From Neomicrococcus lactis (GTDB taxonomy: Bacteria; Actinomycetota; Actinomycetes; Actinomycetales; Micrococcaceae), in NCBI RefSeq assembly GCF_014200305.1, contig NZ_JACHBL010000001.1, positions 1,798,001-1,862,000 of the forward strand: DNA of 64,000 nucleotides. The letters are read 5' to 3'. Within the stretch, counting starts at the first letter, position 1, and the number at the start of each line of letters is the position of its first letter. Positions 36,831 through 45,992 of the stretch are shown in pieces. The notes under the pieces were generated by a model that worked only from the letters and a program-made list of their open reading frames with translations, was not told where the DNA came from and did not search any database. Both the position numbers and the translations under genes were made by a program.

Positions 36831-37085
36831 GGGAAAAACCTTTCGTGGGCTCACCAAATGTGGCCCGAAAATCTGAGGAAAACAATAGATCAGTGGGTAC
36901 GAAGCAGCATCGGGTTCCTGCCGGCCACCGAGGACCGTGGAACTCCAAGAGATGGAACTTTTCGCCGCTGAGTGAAGAGACTCAGCTCTTATCTATTGCT
37001 GGCGCGCATGTAGCCGCCGACCTCCTACCGCCCGCTAGGGCTAGAAAAATTGAAAGGTGATTCAGAAGAACCTAGCTATTCTACG

Positions 37086-37508
37086 TTATTCGGAAACTTC
37101 GCCATCCACGTAGAACCAACGCTTGTTCTCCCGGCGGAAGTCACTGACTTCGTGCATCTGGAAGCGCTTGCCGTGGTCGTTATGATACTGAGCCACGAAT
37201 TCAACGGTGCCTTCGCTATCAAAGGGACCACCCGCCGTCGTACTCAAAATAGTGAGCCGATCCCAATCCAAGCCAGGTGTACGCAGGTCTTCCAGATCAG
37301 GGCGCGTTTCCGGCGCCCACGTGTCATACACGTACTGGGCGAACTTGTCCGCGTCCGTGCTGCTCAGCGCGTAGGCCGAGTAGCGGGAGCGCATGAGCGC
37401 CTCTGCGGTGGGGGCTGCTTCGCCAGCATGGAAACGGCCGCAGCACGCCTGATAGGTGTCGCCACTGCCGCACGGGCAACGAGTTTCGTCAGTGATCTTG
37501 GTAGTCAA
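37086..37508 (-). CDS. YchJ family protein (UPF0225)
   Basis: A 140-residue protein of the YchJ family. The N-terminal SEC-C-like zinc motif is CPCGSGDTYQACCGRFH. The domain continues with ALMRSRYSAYALSSTDAD and GTVEFVAQYHNDHGKRFQMHE, followed by WFYVDGEV. The metal motif may mediate binding to other proteins; the cellular role is unknown. The start codon appears to be TTG at 37508 with a weak ribosome site. It lies alone between the FBP_C gene and the terminator of the subtilase gene. Confidence 0.88.
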   Translation of the reverse strand: MTTKITDETRCPCGSGDTYQACCGRFHAGEAAPTAEALMRSRYSAYALSSTDADKFAQYVYDTWAPETRPDLEDLRTPGLDWDRLTILSTTAGGPFDSEGTVEFVAQYHNDHGKRFQMHEVSDFRRENKRWFYVDGEVSE

Positions 37509-37552
37509 GGCACCAGCTTATCCGGTGGTCTCGCGCGAACGCAGAGCAAAAA

Positions 37553-37590
37553 AGTGAGGACCCCCAAGCCGAAGCTCAAGGGCCCTCACT
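37553..37590 (-). terminator. Terminator of the subtilase gene
   Basis: AGTGAGGACCC (37553-37563) and GGGCCCTCACT (37580-37590) pair with one mismatch. On the minus strand the stem is followed by TTTTTTGCTC. It lies past the stop at 37634. Confidence 0.7.
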
Positions 37591-37633
37591 CTGGAGAGAT
37601 GCAACGCTAACGTTGCGGGTTGTTAGCTAGCCG

Positions 37634-40600
37634 TTAGCTCTTCTTCAAAGAAGACTTAGGAAGCTTGTCAATGTCCGACTGGTTGTAGACCTTGACGTTG
37701 GAAGTGGAAACAGCAGCACCGTTGGTGCCAACTGCGACCTTGACGCCTACGGCAGATCCGGTGTCACCCAAGATCACGGAGCCGTACCAGTTACCTTCAG
37801 TGAGGCCGTCCCATGCGAGGTTCACAGTGGAGGTCTTACCGTTGGCGAGTGCCAGTGGATCTGGGGAAGCAGTCATGTTGCCTGCGTCGCCCGTGAGGCC
37901 CACGTACTCGATGGTGGCGTTTGCTGCACCATTGTCATTCGTGGCATACAGGTTGCCGATCACGTAGTACGTGCCCGGTGCTGGGTTGTTGATCACGGTG
38001 GATTCCGAAGCGGACTCCGTTGCAATCTGCAATACCTGGTTGCCTGGCGTGACGATGAACATGTCCCAGTCATCATTCGCGTCATCAGCGTTCACGGAGA
38101 AGGTAGCCGTCTTGGTTCCCTTAGCAACGTTGACAACCTTCGTTGCCGTGGAGCTGTTAGAACCGATGACAGCGCCTTCGCCCGGCTTCTTAGCACCGGT
38201 TGGGGTCACATCGCCCTTGGCCAAGCCAAGAACCGAAAGGTCAGCGTTGGTGGTAACGCCGCCCAGAACATCGAAGGAGCCCTTTCCGGAAGCACCGGAG
38301 AACTCAACGAGGTTAGGAGCCGCGACAGCCAACGGACGAACCGAGACTGGGCTGTTGACGGAGAACTGAGCCTTGCCCTTGCCAGCGCTGTTGCCAATGC
38401 CGGGGCCCTGATAGTTCCAAGACAACGAACCGTGAGCGAACTTGTTGGTGGCAGCTGACACGTTCTTGAAGGTGACGGTGAAGGACTTCTTCTCGCCAGC
38501 CTTGGCAAACTTCAACGTGGATGGCGAGACCTTGACGTCAACACCAGGAACGTTCGCTGAAGCCGTGTAGGTGCCCTTGGTCAGTGCTGTCACTTCTCGG
38601 GTCACGGTGACTTCGCCAACCAAGCTACCTACTGCGTAGGATGCGAGGTTCACGTTCTTTGCGTCAAGCTCACCGTTGATGAGTGCATCCCAGTCATTCA
38701 CGTCATTTTCGTAAACGAGGCCTGGGTTCGTCATCTTGTTTGGATCAGCTTCACCAGCGCCGGTCGCGAAGTTGTCGAGGTTCTTGGAACCATCGTTGTT
38801 GAGAACGTCGTAAGACGTAGTCATCATCGCGGACTTCACAGCCGAAGGAGACCACGTTGGGTACTTCGAGAACATGAGTGCTGCGTAGCCGGCTACGTGA
38901 GGAGCAGCCATCGACGTACCGGACATGAAGCCCGTGGAGTCGCCGTTGTATGCCTCAGGAACCACACCTGCAAGAACGTTCACGCCAGGGGCTGCAAGGT
39001 CAGGCTTGAGCAAGTCAGAGCCTTCTGCAAGAGTCTGGCCGCGGGAAGAGAATCCAGCGATCTGTGGGAGTGGGGTCTGTGGGAGACCGGTGGTGTCATG
39101 GTCAATCAAAGAACCCGTCAAGGATGGGTTAGCCGCAACGCGGGTCTTGATCTCTGGGTTGGAGATGTGGACCGTTGGAACAGCATGAACATCAGAGTCC
39201 TCAGAACCCGTGGAAACGTTCACGAGAACCATGCCAACGCCGCCGGCGTCAGCAACAACCACGGACTTTTCAGCGCGAGCGTTGACGCCACGGTCACAGA
39301 TGACAATCTTGCCGGTGACCTTGGCTGGATCAAGCGAGTTAGGCAAGCAGAGTGCTGCGTCAGCAGCCTCTTGACCCGCTGCTACGGCATCAGCCGAAAG
39401 CACCAGTGGCTTGTCCTGAACTTCGCTAGACATCACGGAAACACCGCGGTACTTGGTGCCATCAGACAACTCGACCGTGCCCATGAGCTCATTCGAGAAC
39501 GTGGAAGCAGCAACCGTGGTCAACCATGGAGACGCGTGGTTCACCGTGGTTGGCGTTGGGCCGGAGTTACCAGCAGAGGCGGAAACGAAGATGCCTGCAG
39601 CGGCTGCGTTCTTGAATGCGATAGCAACAGGGTCAACGATGCTGTTGTTGTTTCCGGAGATGGAGTAGTTCAGTACGTCGACGCCGTCCAAGATGGACTG
39701 TTCAATAGCGGCAACAGAAGCGGAGGTGTAGCAGCCGCCAGTATCAGGATCGGTGTCTTCCCAGCAGATCTTGTAGACGGAAAGCTTGGCTGCCGGAGCA
39801 ATGCCGGAGCCCTTGCCGAAGTCGCGACCAGCGGACTCAAGGTCCACACCGTAGTTACCTGCGGCGGTGGAGGCCGTGTGCGTGCCGTGGCTTCCCACGT
39901 CAACTGGAGAGATGACTTCTTCAGGAGCGCGCTCGTCTTCAGGGATGGATCCCACGAAAGCGTCAGCGAAGTAGCGAGCGGACAAGACCTTGTCGTTGCA
40001 AGCGCTGCCGTCGAAGTCCTCACCAACCTGGCATTCACCCTTGAAGGTGGTGCCATCAGCCTTGAGCATGGCGATCTTGCCATCCTTGTCCAGGTATGGC
40101 TGGCCAACCGTTGCCTTGCCGGGGAGAGGCTTAACAGGGTTGCCCTTGAGGAAGGCGTTGTCTGGGCGGTAGCCGGAGTCAATAACACCGACCACGGTTC
40201 CCTTGCCAGCGTTAGCAGTTCCGCCGTATTGAGTGGCCCAGCCGCCGTCCTTACCGCTCAAGCCGAGGAAGTCGGTGGAGCTGTAATCAGGAGCAAACTG
40301 CTTGTCCTCAGCAACGGTCAACACGTTCTTCTGCTTGGACAGTTCAGTTGCCTGAGCAGCGGTCAGCTTCGCAGCAAAACCATTAATGGCGACCGTGTAA
40401 TCCTTCTGGATCTTCACGCCCTGCGACGATGCAACAGCACGCTGCTGCTTGCGCAAGTGAGCCTCGTAGGCCTTGACGTTCTTATCACCCTTGTTGATCT
40501 TCTTGCCTGGCGCGGGCTTGGTGGCGGCAATGCCGGAAACCCCACCCTCGTAGGAAGCTACGGGAGCATCCTTGAGGACCACAATGTAATTGCCATCCTT

Positions 40601-40765
40601 GAAGTTCTGCTGGATCTGGCCAGCCACCTGAGAGGTGCTGTTTTCGGGAGCAGCAAATGCGCTGCTCGCCCCGATTCCCGACGTAATGAGCAATGGCAGG
40701 CCCATCGCTACGGCGGTTGCGCGGCGCCACGATTGGCGGCGGCGCGCAGGCTGATCTTGTTTCAC
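37634..40765 (-). CDS. Secreted subtilisin-like serine protease (S8)
   Basis: A 1043-residue secreted subtilase. The signal peptide carries RRR near its start and ends near SSAFA (about residue 40). A propeptide of the I9 type follows (YIVVLKDAP..). The catalytic triad is D in GVIDSGYRPDN (about 195), H in GSHGTHTAST (about 293) and S in SGTSMAAPH (about 615). A protease-associated insert lies between H and S (KIVICDRGVNARAEKSV). C-terminal fibronectin-like and pre-peptidase-type domains follow (DWDMFIVTPGNQ). The GTG at 40765 is used, with AGGAAGG about 14 nt upstream. Nearby is an SSI-like inhibitor gene. Confidence 0.92.
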   Translation of the reverse strand: MKQDQPARRRQSWRRATAVAMGLPLLITSGIGASSAFAAPENSTSQVAGQIQQNFKDGNYIVVLKDAPVASYEGGVSGIAATKPAPGKKINKGDKNVKAYEAHLRKQQRAVASSQGVKIQKDYTVAINGFAAKLTAAQATELSKQKNVLTVAEDKQFAPDYSSTDFLGLSGKDGGWATQYGGTANAGKGTVVGVIDSGYRPDNAFLKGNPVKPLPGKATVGQPYLDKDGKIAMLKADGTTFKGECQVGEDFDGSACNDKVLSARYFADAFVGSIPEDERAPEEVISPVDVGSHGTHTASTAAGNYGVDLESAGRDFGKGSGIAPAAKLSVYKICWEDTDPDTGGCYTSASVAAIEQSILDGVDVLNYSISGNNNSIVDPVAIAFKNAAAAGIFVSASAGNSGPTPTTVNHASPWLTTVAASTFSNELMGTVELSDGTKYRGVSVMSSEVQDKPLVLSADAVAAGQEAADAALCLPNSLDPAKVTGKIVICDRGVNARAEKSVVVADAGGVGMVLVNVSTGSEDSDVHAVPTVHISNPEIKTRVAANPSLTGSLIDHDTTGLPQTPLPQIAGFSSRGQTLAEGSDLLKPDLAAPGVNVLAGVVPEAYNGDSTGFMSGTSMAAPHVAGYAALMFSKYPTWSPSAVKSAMMTTSYDVLNNDGSKNLDNFATGAGEADPNKMTNPGLVYENDVNDWDALINGELDAKNVNLASYAVGSLVGEVTVTREVTALTKGTYTASANVPGVDVKVSPSTLKFAKAGEKKSFTVTFKNVSAATNKFAHGSLSWNYQGPGIGNSAGKGKAQFSVNSPVSVRPLAVAAPNLVEFSGASGKGSFDVLGGVTTNADLSVLGLAKGDVTPTGAKKPGEGAVIGSNSSTATKVVNVAKGTKTATFSVNADDANDDWDMFIVTPGNQVLQIATESASESTVINNPAPGTYYVIGNLYATNDNGAANATIEYVGLTGDAGNMTASPDPLALANGKTSTVNLAWDGLTEGNWYGSVILGDTGSAVGVKVAVGTNGAAVSTSNVKVYNQSDIDKLPKSSLKKS

Positions 40766-41036
40766 GGTGTTGGATCGCCTTCCTGTGTTTGTGCGAAGTA
40801 GCAGCCATAAATGACCGCAGATTCCCCCAGCACCGACATACAATATGTGATGTACCCCACGAAGCTGGGAGATGTGAAAGAAATCTATCTGAATTTCGTC
40901 AGCACCGGAAGAGCAAACGCGAAACTCATGTTGAATAAATTTCCATCGAATGTTGCAGCCAAGTTACGAGCCGGTAACCAGCCTCTGGGGAGCCTCGATT
41001 TTCTCTGCCCGACCCTCGCCGCGAGATAATGGTGGG

Positions 41037-41951
41037 ATGCGCGCCGACACCTCTCTTTCCTTTCACGAATGGAAAGCCCTCGAGCGCGCGCATCAAGACC
41101 GCGTAAATACTTACGTTCAGCCGTATCTTGAGCGCCGCTCGCACGGCAAGAAACATCCGGTCGAGGATTTTCTTTTCACGTATTACGGACACAAGCCAGG
41201 GCAGCTTTTGCGGTGGCAGCCAGGGGCGGGAGTGGTCCTCGAAGATGCCGTCAGGACCGAGCGCGCTTCATGGAAATTTAACAAAAGAATTTCCGAGAAT
41301 TCGTCAGATTTAGTCATCGACGTTGATGGATTTCTTGCCGAGCGCGGCGCCACGGTAGATTTCGTCCGCCATTTGGTCTCAACCACTCGGCAGCGCCCCG
41401 CCAACTTCGCGTGCTTCGGTTTGCACGAGTGGGCGATGGCTTACAAGTCAGACGTCAACGGTGTTCGCCACGAATATTTGCCGCTTCGGCTCGGCGCTTC
41501 CGGCACAGACACCGTGGTGGAAAACCACAAGATCCGCTGCTCCCACTTCGACGCCTTCCGCTTCTTCACTCCGCAGGCCGGCCCGCTGAACGAGCTGCAG
41601 CCCACGCGCGAAACCCAGCGTGACATGGAGCAACCTGGCTGCTTACATGCCGCCATGGATCTTTATAAGTGGTGCTACAAGCTCGTGCCGCTCATTTCGA
41701 GCGACCTCATCATGGATTGCTTCGAGCTCGCATGGGACGTCCGTACGGTCGACATGCAGGCCTCCCCCTACGATCTCGCGGACTGGGGCTGCGAGCCCAT
41801 CAGCATCGAAACCCCGGAGGGCAAAGCACGCTACGTCGAGTTGCAGCGCGGCTTTGCGGAGCGCTCGGATCAATTACGACGACGCTTGCTCGCGTCTCTA
41901 GATCTAGTTGCGGAAATCGCGGCTAGAGACAGCATTCGCGCTCAGTCATAG
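41037..41951 (+). CDS. Conserved actinobacterial protein, 304 aa
   Basis: A 304-residue soluble protein. Visible conserved stretches are KKHPVEDFLFTYYGHKPGQL, NFACFGLHEWAMAY, CSHFDAFRFFTPQAGPLN and DLYKWCYKLVPLISSDLI. Similar actinobacterial proteins are often auto-labelled '3-methyladenine DNA glycosylase', but I see no helix-hairpin-helix or glycosylase catalytic motif that would support that. The ATG at 41037 has GGTGGG upstream; a longer frame from 40950 has no ribosome site. Function unknown. It is divergent from the subtilase. Confidence 0.8.
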   Translation: MRADTSLSFHEWKALERAHQDRVNTYVQPYLERRSHGKKHPVEDFLFTYYGHKPGQLLRWQPGAGVVLEDAVRTERASWKFNKRISENSSDLVIDVDGFLAERGATVDFVRHLVSTTRQRPANFACFGLHEWAMAYKSDVNGVRHEYLPLRLGASGTDTVVENHKIRCSHFDAFRFFTPQAGPLNELQPTRETQRDMEQPGCLHAAMDLYKWCYKLVPLISSDLIMDCFELAWDVRTVDMQASPYDLADWGCEPISIETPEGKARYVELQRGFAERSDQLRRRLLASLDLVAEIAARDSIRAQS

Positions 41952-41980
41952 ACTGAATGGAATCAACAGCAGGTGGTGGC

Positions 41981-42412
41981 ATGAAATTCTTTCGAATCCT
42001 CACAGCCTGCCTCGTCGTGAGCAGTTGCCTCACTCTTACCGCTTGTGGCAATTCGCCAGCAAAGGACTCCATGGACGCCGACCTCACGATTGAAATCCGT
42101 CCCGACGGCACCACGATCGGCCAAACCTATCGCCTCGTCTGCCTCGAGGGGCAACCGGCCGAAGGTACAGACCACCCCCGAGCTGCGGCGTCGTGCGAGG
42201 TATTGCTCAACCACGGTGAACAGCTGCGGGCACTGCCGCGCAAGGATCAAATCTGCACGGAAATTTATGGCGGCCCGCAGGAGGCGACCATCACAGGGAC
42301 GTTCAACGGTGAGTCCGTCATTAAGCAACTGAGCCGTACCAACGGCTGCGAAATCCGCGAGTGGAACCTTTTTGAACCGCTTGTTGGGCCTGGCGGAGCC
42401 GAAGGAATTTAA
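41981..42412 (+). CDS. SSI-like protease inhibitor lipoprotein
   Basis: A 143-residue lipoprotein with a lipobox LTLTAC near residue 22. The mature part resembles the Streptomyces subtilisin inhibitor family: a strand YRLVCLEGQP, GTDHPRAAASCEVLL, CTEIYGGPQEATITGTFNG and TNGCEIREW, with four cysteines at spacings that allow two disulfides. SSI proteins bind S8 proteases with their reactive loop. A large S8 protease gene lies 1.2 kb away on the other strand, so it may protect the cell against that enzyme; this is inference. The ATG at 41981 follows GGTGG. Confidence 0.75.
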   Translation: MKFFRILTACLVVSSCLTLTACGNSPAKDSMDADLTIEIRPDGTTIGQTYRLVCLEGQPAEGTDHPRAAASCEVLLNHGEQLRALPRKDQICTEIYGGPQEATITGTFNGESVIKQLSRTNGCEIREWNLFEPLVGPGGAEGI

Positions 42413-42437
42413 CTCCTATTTAGCCCTCGAGGATGGG

Positions 42438-42626
42438 CTACTTTGTGGTGCCCGTGTGGCAGTCGGACTGTGCCGCGAGCTTGTCGCGCTTGTCCTGCTT
42501 GATCTTTTCGAGAACCATCTTGCCGAGTCCGGCCACGATTGTGCTTCCTAGCAATGCAAGCAAGAAGGATTTGCCGGCCGCGCCGGTACCTTGAGTCTGG
42601 TTGTTCGGCTCAGATGAGTTACGCAT
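42438..42626 (-). CDS. Small cationic membrane peptide of locus B, candidate immunity protein
   Basis: A 62-residue protein: polar N-terminus (MRNSSEPNNQTQGTGAAGK), one hydrophobic segment (SFLLALLGSTIVAGLGKMVL), then a Lys/Arg-rich amphipathic stretch (EKIKQDKRDKLAAQ). Its ATG lies inside the 3' end of the ATPase gene (8-nt overlap), so it is probably translated by coupling and is the last gene of locus B. Size, charge and one-span topology fit known circular bacteriocin immunity proteins, which are short, basic and hydrophobic. No sequence homologue can be claimed without a search. Confidence 0.6.
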   Translation of the reverse strand: MRNSSEPNNQTQGTGAAGKSFLLALLGSTIVAGLGKMVLEKIKQDKRDKLAAQSDCHTGTTK

Positions 42627-43269
42627 GCTCCAAGGATACGCGGGGGTTCCATTCCAGGCGCTCGTCAATGGCAAGTTCAGCTGGCGGCAAATGCGCTGTC
42701 AGTAAGACGCAGCGAGTGTTCGCCCACACCTCAAGTTCCGCGCACAACAGCGCTACGGAGCGATCATCTAAGCCATTAAAGGGTTCATCGAGGATCACCG
42801 TGCGGAACTGGCCAACCGTGCACTGCACGAGCCACAATCGGCGCCTATTTCCGGTGGACAGCGCCTCAGCGGGAGTGTCCAGCCAGGGGCCCAAACCATA
42901 GGCGACGGCTCGCTCGAGGGCATGCTCAACCGGTGCGCCATTCCAACGCGAAGCGAACACCAAGTGATCTCGAACGCCCATCATGGGATAGAGCGCTGGC
43001 TCGGTGCGGCAGACCCGGCGCAGCTCGTGAGCTTCCGGGCTCGTGGCCGTCAGCCCATTGACGCGTGCTTCTCCCTCGCGAGGATGCAGGTAGCCGCTGA
43101 GCACTTCTATCAACGTGGATTTACCCTGGCCGTTGGGACCGTGCAAGCGATACAAGCCGGGTCGATCAATGCGGAACGAGGCATCTCGAAAGACGTCGGG
43201 ACCTTTGCCATAGCCCGCGGTCACGTGATCTAGTTCGATAAATGCGTCAGGTTGCGCCGAATGCACCAC
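42619..43269 (-). CDS. ABC transporter ATPase of locus B
   Basis: A 216-residue ATPase. Walker A is GPNGQGKSTLIEVLSG near residue 45, the signature-like region is LSTGNRRRLWLVQC, Walker B is TVILDEPFNGLDDRS and the switch His is in LLTAHLPP. I chose the GTG at 43269 (GGAGG 6 nt upstream); a TTG three bases earlier and a GTG three later are possible. Its start overlaps the permease 3' end by about 40 nt and the small downstream gene overlaps its stop, so coupling is tight. It should energise the 562-residue membrane protein for export of, or immunity to, the peptide. Confidence 0.86.
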   Translation of the reverse strand: MVHSAQPDAFIELDHVTAGYGKGPDVFRDASFRIDRPGLYRLHGPNGQGKSTLIEVLSGYLHPREGEARVNGLTATSPEAHELRRVCRTEPALYPMMGVRDHLVFASRWNGAPVEHALERAVAYGLGPWLDTPAEALSTGNRRRLWLVQCTVGQFRTVILDEPFNGLDDRSVALLCAELEVWANTRCVLLTAHLPPAELAIDERLEWNPRVSLEHA

Positions 43270-44918
43270 CAAGCACCTCCTACAAGTGTCAGAACGGTCA
43301 AGAACGTCAAAGCTGTTGCCAGCAAGGTTGCGGAAAAGACAAAGTGCCAGAGCGCTGGAACGGCTGCGAGCAAGAGCGAGACAATCGCCGTTGCCAGTCC
43401 CTCGTTGCTCGTTCCATCCACTGCTCGAGGCGGCGGGAAGAGTCGCTCTGCAATCACGGATGCTGCGAAACCTGCTAGGACACCGAGCCCTGCTAGGAGT
43501 GGAATCACCGCGGTGACCACTGGTGTTTCTGCGAGCGCTCCTCGAAACAGAACGGCCACGAGGGCACCCGCGCTAAGTGCGAGTGCCCCGAAGACGAACG
43601 CCGGTGCTCCCAGCACGAGCGCATGCAGGTGAGCGAGCCTCGTCGCCGGCACACCCAACTCCACAGCTGCTCGGAGCTGGCCCCTCAGCACCACCGGTCC
43701 GATATCGCCAAGCGTCGATTCAGCAATTCCAACACCCAACAGCGCGCCAGCCAGCACCGCAATGGCACAGATGTGTCCTTGCCCCATCGAGATAGACGTA
43801 ATGATGGGCTCGCTTGCAAACGTTGCCGTCAGAACCGCTAGGAGACCTAGTGCGAAAGCGAAGCCCCACAAAATACGCACCTCGACTTTGAGCCGCCACG
43901 ATCCACCGCGCTGCCGCCAGACACTGCGGACCCATGATGCTTCCCTGCAACGCTGTTCTCCGGCCGAGCGCGTCGCATGAACTACGTGATCGCGTCCCAA
44001 GTCATGCGCGGACGCTGCGCCTGAGTTGAGTGCAAAAGATCGGGCATGAAGAAGCTGGTATCCGCGTGCCACCCAAACTGTAGCCGCGACGAGCAGCGCG
44101 AGAAGCAGGCCACTGAAGACCCACCACGCGGCCGCAGGAAGTGTGTCTAGCCGCTCGCTAATACTGGTGTTTGCCGGCAAGAGTGCGTGTCCGCCGACTG
44201 TGACCACGAATCGGGATATCACGATCGTTGCGACAACTCCGGCGCCAAGTCCAGCGGCGCCGAAAAGCAAAGCGCCTCCCACCACCGGAGTTTTTCCGGC
44301 GTTCTGACGCCGAGCAACTCGCACGCTCGCGCCGAGAATAGCAACCGCCATCACGAGCACAAGCGCCATCGCCGCCGACAGCGCTGCAACTAATGGAGTG
44401 GTCGAAGCAGTTCCGGCTGTGCCAAGGGCCGCCGCCACACCAGTTCCCATGAGTGACCAAAAGAGCAACGGCGAGAAGATGCGCGGTGCCGCGGTGATAC
44501 CGTGGAGCATCGCGGCAGAGACGCCGAGTGAGCGATAAAACGCCCTATTCGGATTGTGAGAAATGCTCTCGCGGTACTTCCCGAGTAGCTCCGCGAATCC
44601 GGCTGCGAGCATCCCCCACAGCGCAAACAGCACTACGACGAAGACGGACAACTCACCAGCTTCTTGGGGCGTGCTCAGCGCGGCCAAGAACTTCGTCATT
44701 GCAAATCCCACGAGCGGAAGAACAACAACACAACTCGCCAAGAAGACCATGACTATGCGACGCAGCAAACGAATTGACCACGGAATATTGAGCGAGTTGG
44801 CGATCTGAGCAATTCGCAGATTGGCCAGCAAGTTCAGCCGAGTCCAGGCACTGACTCGCGTTGATCGCGTCTCAAGCATGGTTACCCCGCCGGCAAGCGC
44901 GGTACTCCCCCGCCTCAT
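43230..44918 (-). CDS. Polytopic membrane protein of locus B, probable ABC permease
   Basis: A 562-residue protein with about 12 hydrophobic segments in two halves and a soluble stretch in the middle (about residues 280-325, with many Arg and His). The ATG at 44918 has AGAGGA 7 nt upstream; the longer frame adds unlikely sequence. It matches the locus A protein at 16830 in length, topology and partner genes, including an N-terminal RL-rich cytosolic helix before the first membrane segment. The two are probably paralogues, though sequence identity looks low by eye. Confidence 0.75.
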   Translation of the reverse strand: MRRGSTALAGGVTMLETRSTRVSAWTRLNLLANLRIAQIANSLNIPWSIRLLRRIVMVFLASCVVVLPLVGFAMTKFLAALSTPQEAGELSVFVVVLFALWGMLAAGFAELLGKYRESISHNPNRAFYRSLGVSAAMLHGITAAPRIFSPLLFWSLMGTGVAAALGTAGTASTTPLVAALSAAMALVLVMAVAILGASVRVARRQNAGKTPVVGGALLFGAAGLGAGVVATIVISRFVVTVGGHALLPANTSISERLDTLPAAAWWVFSGLLLALLVAATVWVARGYQLLHARSFALNSGAASAHDLGRDHVVHATRSAGEQRCREASWVRSVWRQRGGSWRLKVEVRILWGFAFALGLLAVLTATFASEPIITSISMGQGHICAIAVLAGALLGVGIAESTLGDIGPVVLRGQLRAAVELGVPATRLAHLHALVLGAPAFVFGALALSAGALVAVLFRGALAETPVVTAVIPLLAGLGVLAGFAASVIAERLFPPPRAVDGTSNEGLATAIVSLLLAAVPALWHFVFSATLLATALTFLTVLTLVGGAWWCIRRNLTHLSN

Positions 44919-44964
44919 GTTCCATTCCTCTCCCTCGTGATTCGGGACGTGACTCAACGGGCCG

Positions 44965-45369
44965 TTAATCGAATCGGCGTGCCGCCTTTTCTTCGCGAAG
45001 GCTCTTGGAGTCGAGCGCGTTGAAAAGCACCACGACCGCGCCGGCCATGCACAGCACGCTGTTGATGATGCACAAGATGCGCGCAGGGAAAACATCGAAT
45101 CGATCGTCAATGAAGATGGCGCTGGCAAACAGACCTAAAGCGAAAATGATGGCGGGGGTGATCTTGGCAGGGTTGGCGAACTTCGTGACCAAGGTCAGAA
45201 CCGGTAGCACCACGGTTCCAACCAACAAAGCCACGAGCAACGTGGGCCATACGCTGGTGGGAATACCGAGGGCGTCTGCCCCTTTGGCTAAGAACGTTGC
45301 AAACATACCGAGTCCACACAGCGCCACCAAGGCGAGGGCCATACGGACGTGTGATGAAGCGAGCTTCAT
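44965..45369 (-). CDS. Small membrane protein of locus B
   Basis: A 134-residue protein with four hydrophobic segments (from MALALVALCGLGMFATFLA to ILCIINSVLCMAGAVVVLF) and a charged C-terminal tail (SKSLREEKAARRFD). The ATG at 45369 has GGAGA 8 nt upstream. It is not recognised. It fills the same slot as the 87-residue membrane protein in locus A and may be an accessory export or immunity protein. It lies 29 nt after the Yip1-like gene and 46 nt before the permease. Confidence 0.68.
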   Translation of the reverse strand: MKLASSHVRMALALVALCGLGMFATFLAKGADALGIPTSVWPTLLVALLVGTVVLPVLTLVTKFANPAKITPAIIFALGLFASAIFIDDRFDVFPARILCIINSVLCMAGAVVVLFNALDSKSLREEKAARRFD

Positions 45370-45398
45370 GGCGAGTTCTCCAATGTTAATAAAGTGGA

Positions 45399-45989
45399 TT
45401 AGAAGACGGCGATCGCGCAGCCGAAGACCATCGCGAGCACTATCACCAGTCCACGTTTGGGCTGCTTCTGGCTTCGCGTCGCGAAGAGAAAAGCAGCCGT
45501 CGTCAGCACGGTGACCCCTAAGACAGGCAAGAAACGCAGTGCGGGTTCCGGCATTGCGCCAGCAATGAGTGCCCACAACTGCACAAAGAGAACAGTGACT
45601 CCCACGATACCGGTGAAGAGTCCGATTCGCGGTGTCGACGTTGCGAGGAGTGAAACTTTGAAAAGGTGACGTTCGAGGTAGCTGGCCACTGAAAGATAGA
45701 TGCCCAACACCATCATGAACGCCACGACCCCCAGCAAAAGGGCCACCGAAACAGACAGCTCGACGAGCTCCGGCTCCATGTCCGCGGGTGCTTCGAGTGG
45801 GACCTGCTGATCCAGATACGCCTTAGTTTGCGGAATTCTCACCAGAATGAGCGCCATGACGATGGCAAAAATAGACCACGACACCCAGGAGGTGGTGATT
45901 CGTGGAAATTCCATTTTTCGACGTTCTCTGGCAGTGCCTTGGTAGTCGACGGTGACGTCCTTGCGGGCGGCGCTTGGAAGAGTTGTCAT
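45399..45989 (-). CDS. Yip1-like membrane protein of locus B
   Basis: A 196-residue protein with a soluble N-terminus, one segment near residue 38 (WSIFAIVMALILVRI), a periplasmic loop and four more segments. The plan is like the Yip1-family protein at the end of locus A. The ATG at 45989 follows the SpoIIM stop by 3 nt with AAAGG upstream. Its job is unknown; presence in both loci suggests it belongs to the biosynthetic set. Confidence 0.68.
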   Translation of the reverse strand: MTTLPSAARKDVTVDYQGTARERRKMEFPRITTSWVSWSIFAIVMALILVRIPQTKAYLDQQVPLEAPADMEPELVELSVSVALLLGVVAFMMVLGIYLSVASYLERHLFKVSLLATSTPRIGLFTGIVGVTVLFVQLWALIAGAMPEPALRFLPVLGVTVLTTAAFLFATRSQKQPKRGLVIVLAMVFGCAIAVF

Positions 45990-45992
45990 GGT

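Noticed and set aside
38897-40801. 634-codon plus-strand frame over the subtilase gene
   Set aside because: The minus strand encodes a full catalytic triad and signal peptide, so this is a shadow.
41037-41951. Naming the 304-aa protein a 3-methyladenine DNA glycosylase
   Set aside because: No helix-hairpin-helix or catalytic motif is visible; the label seems to be an inherited database name.
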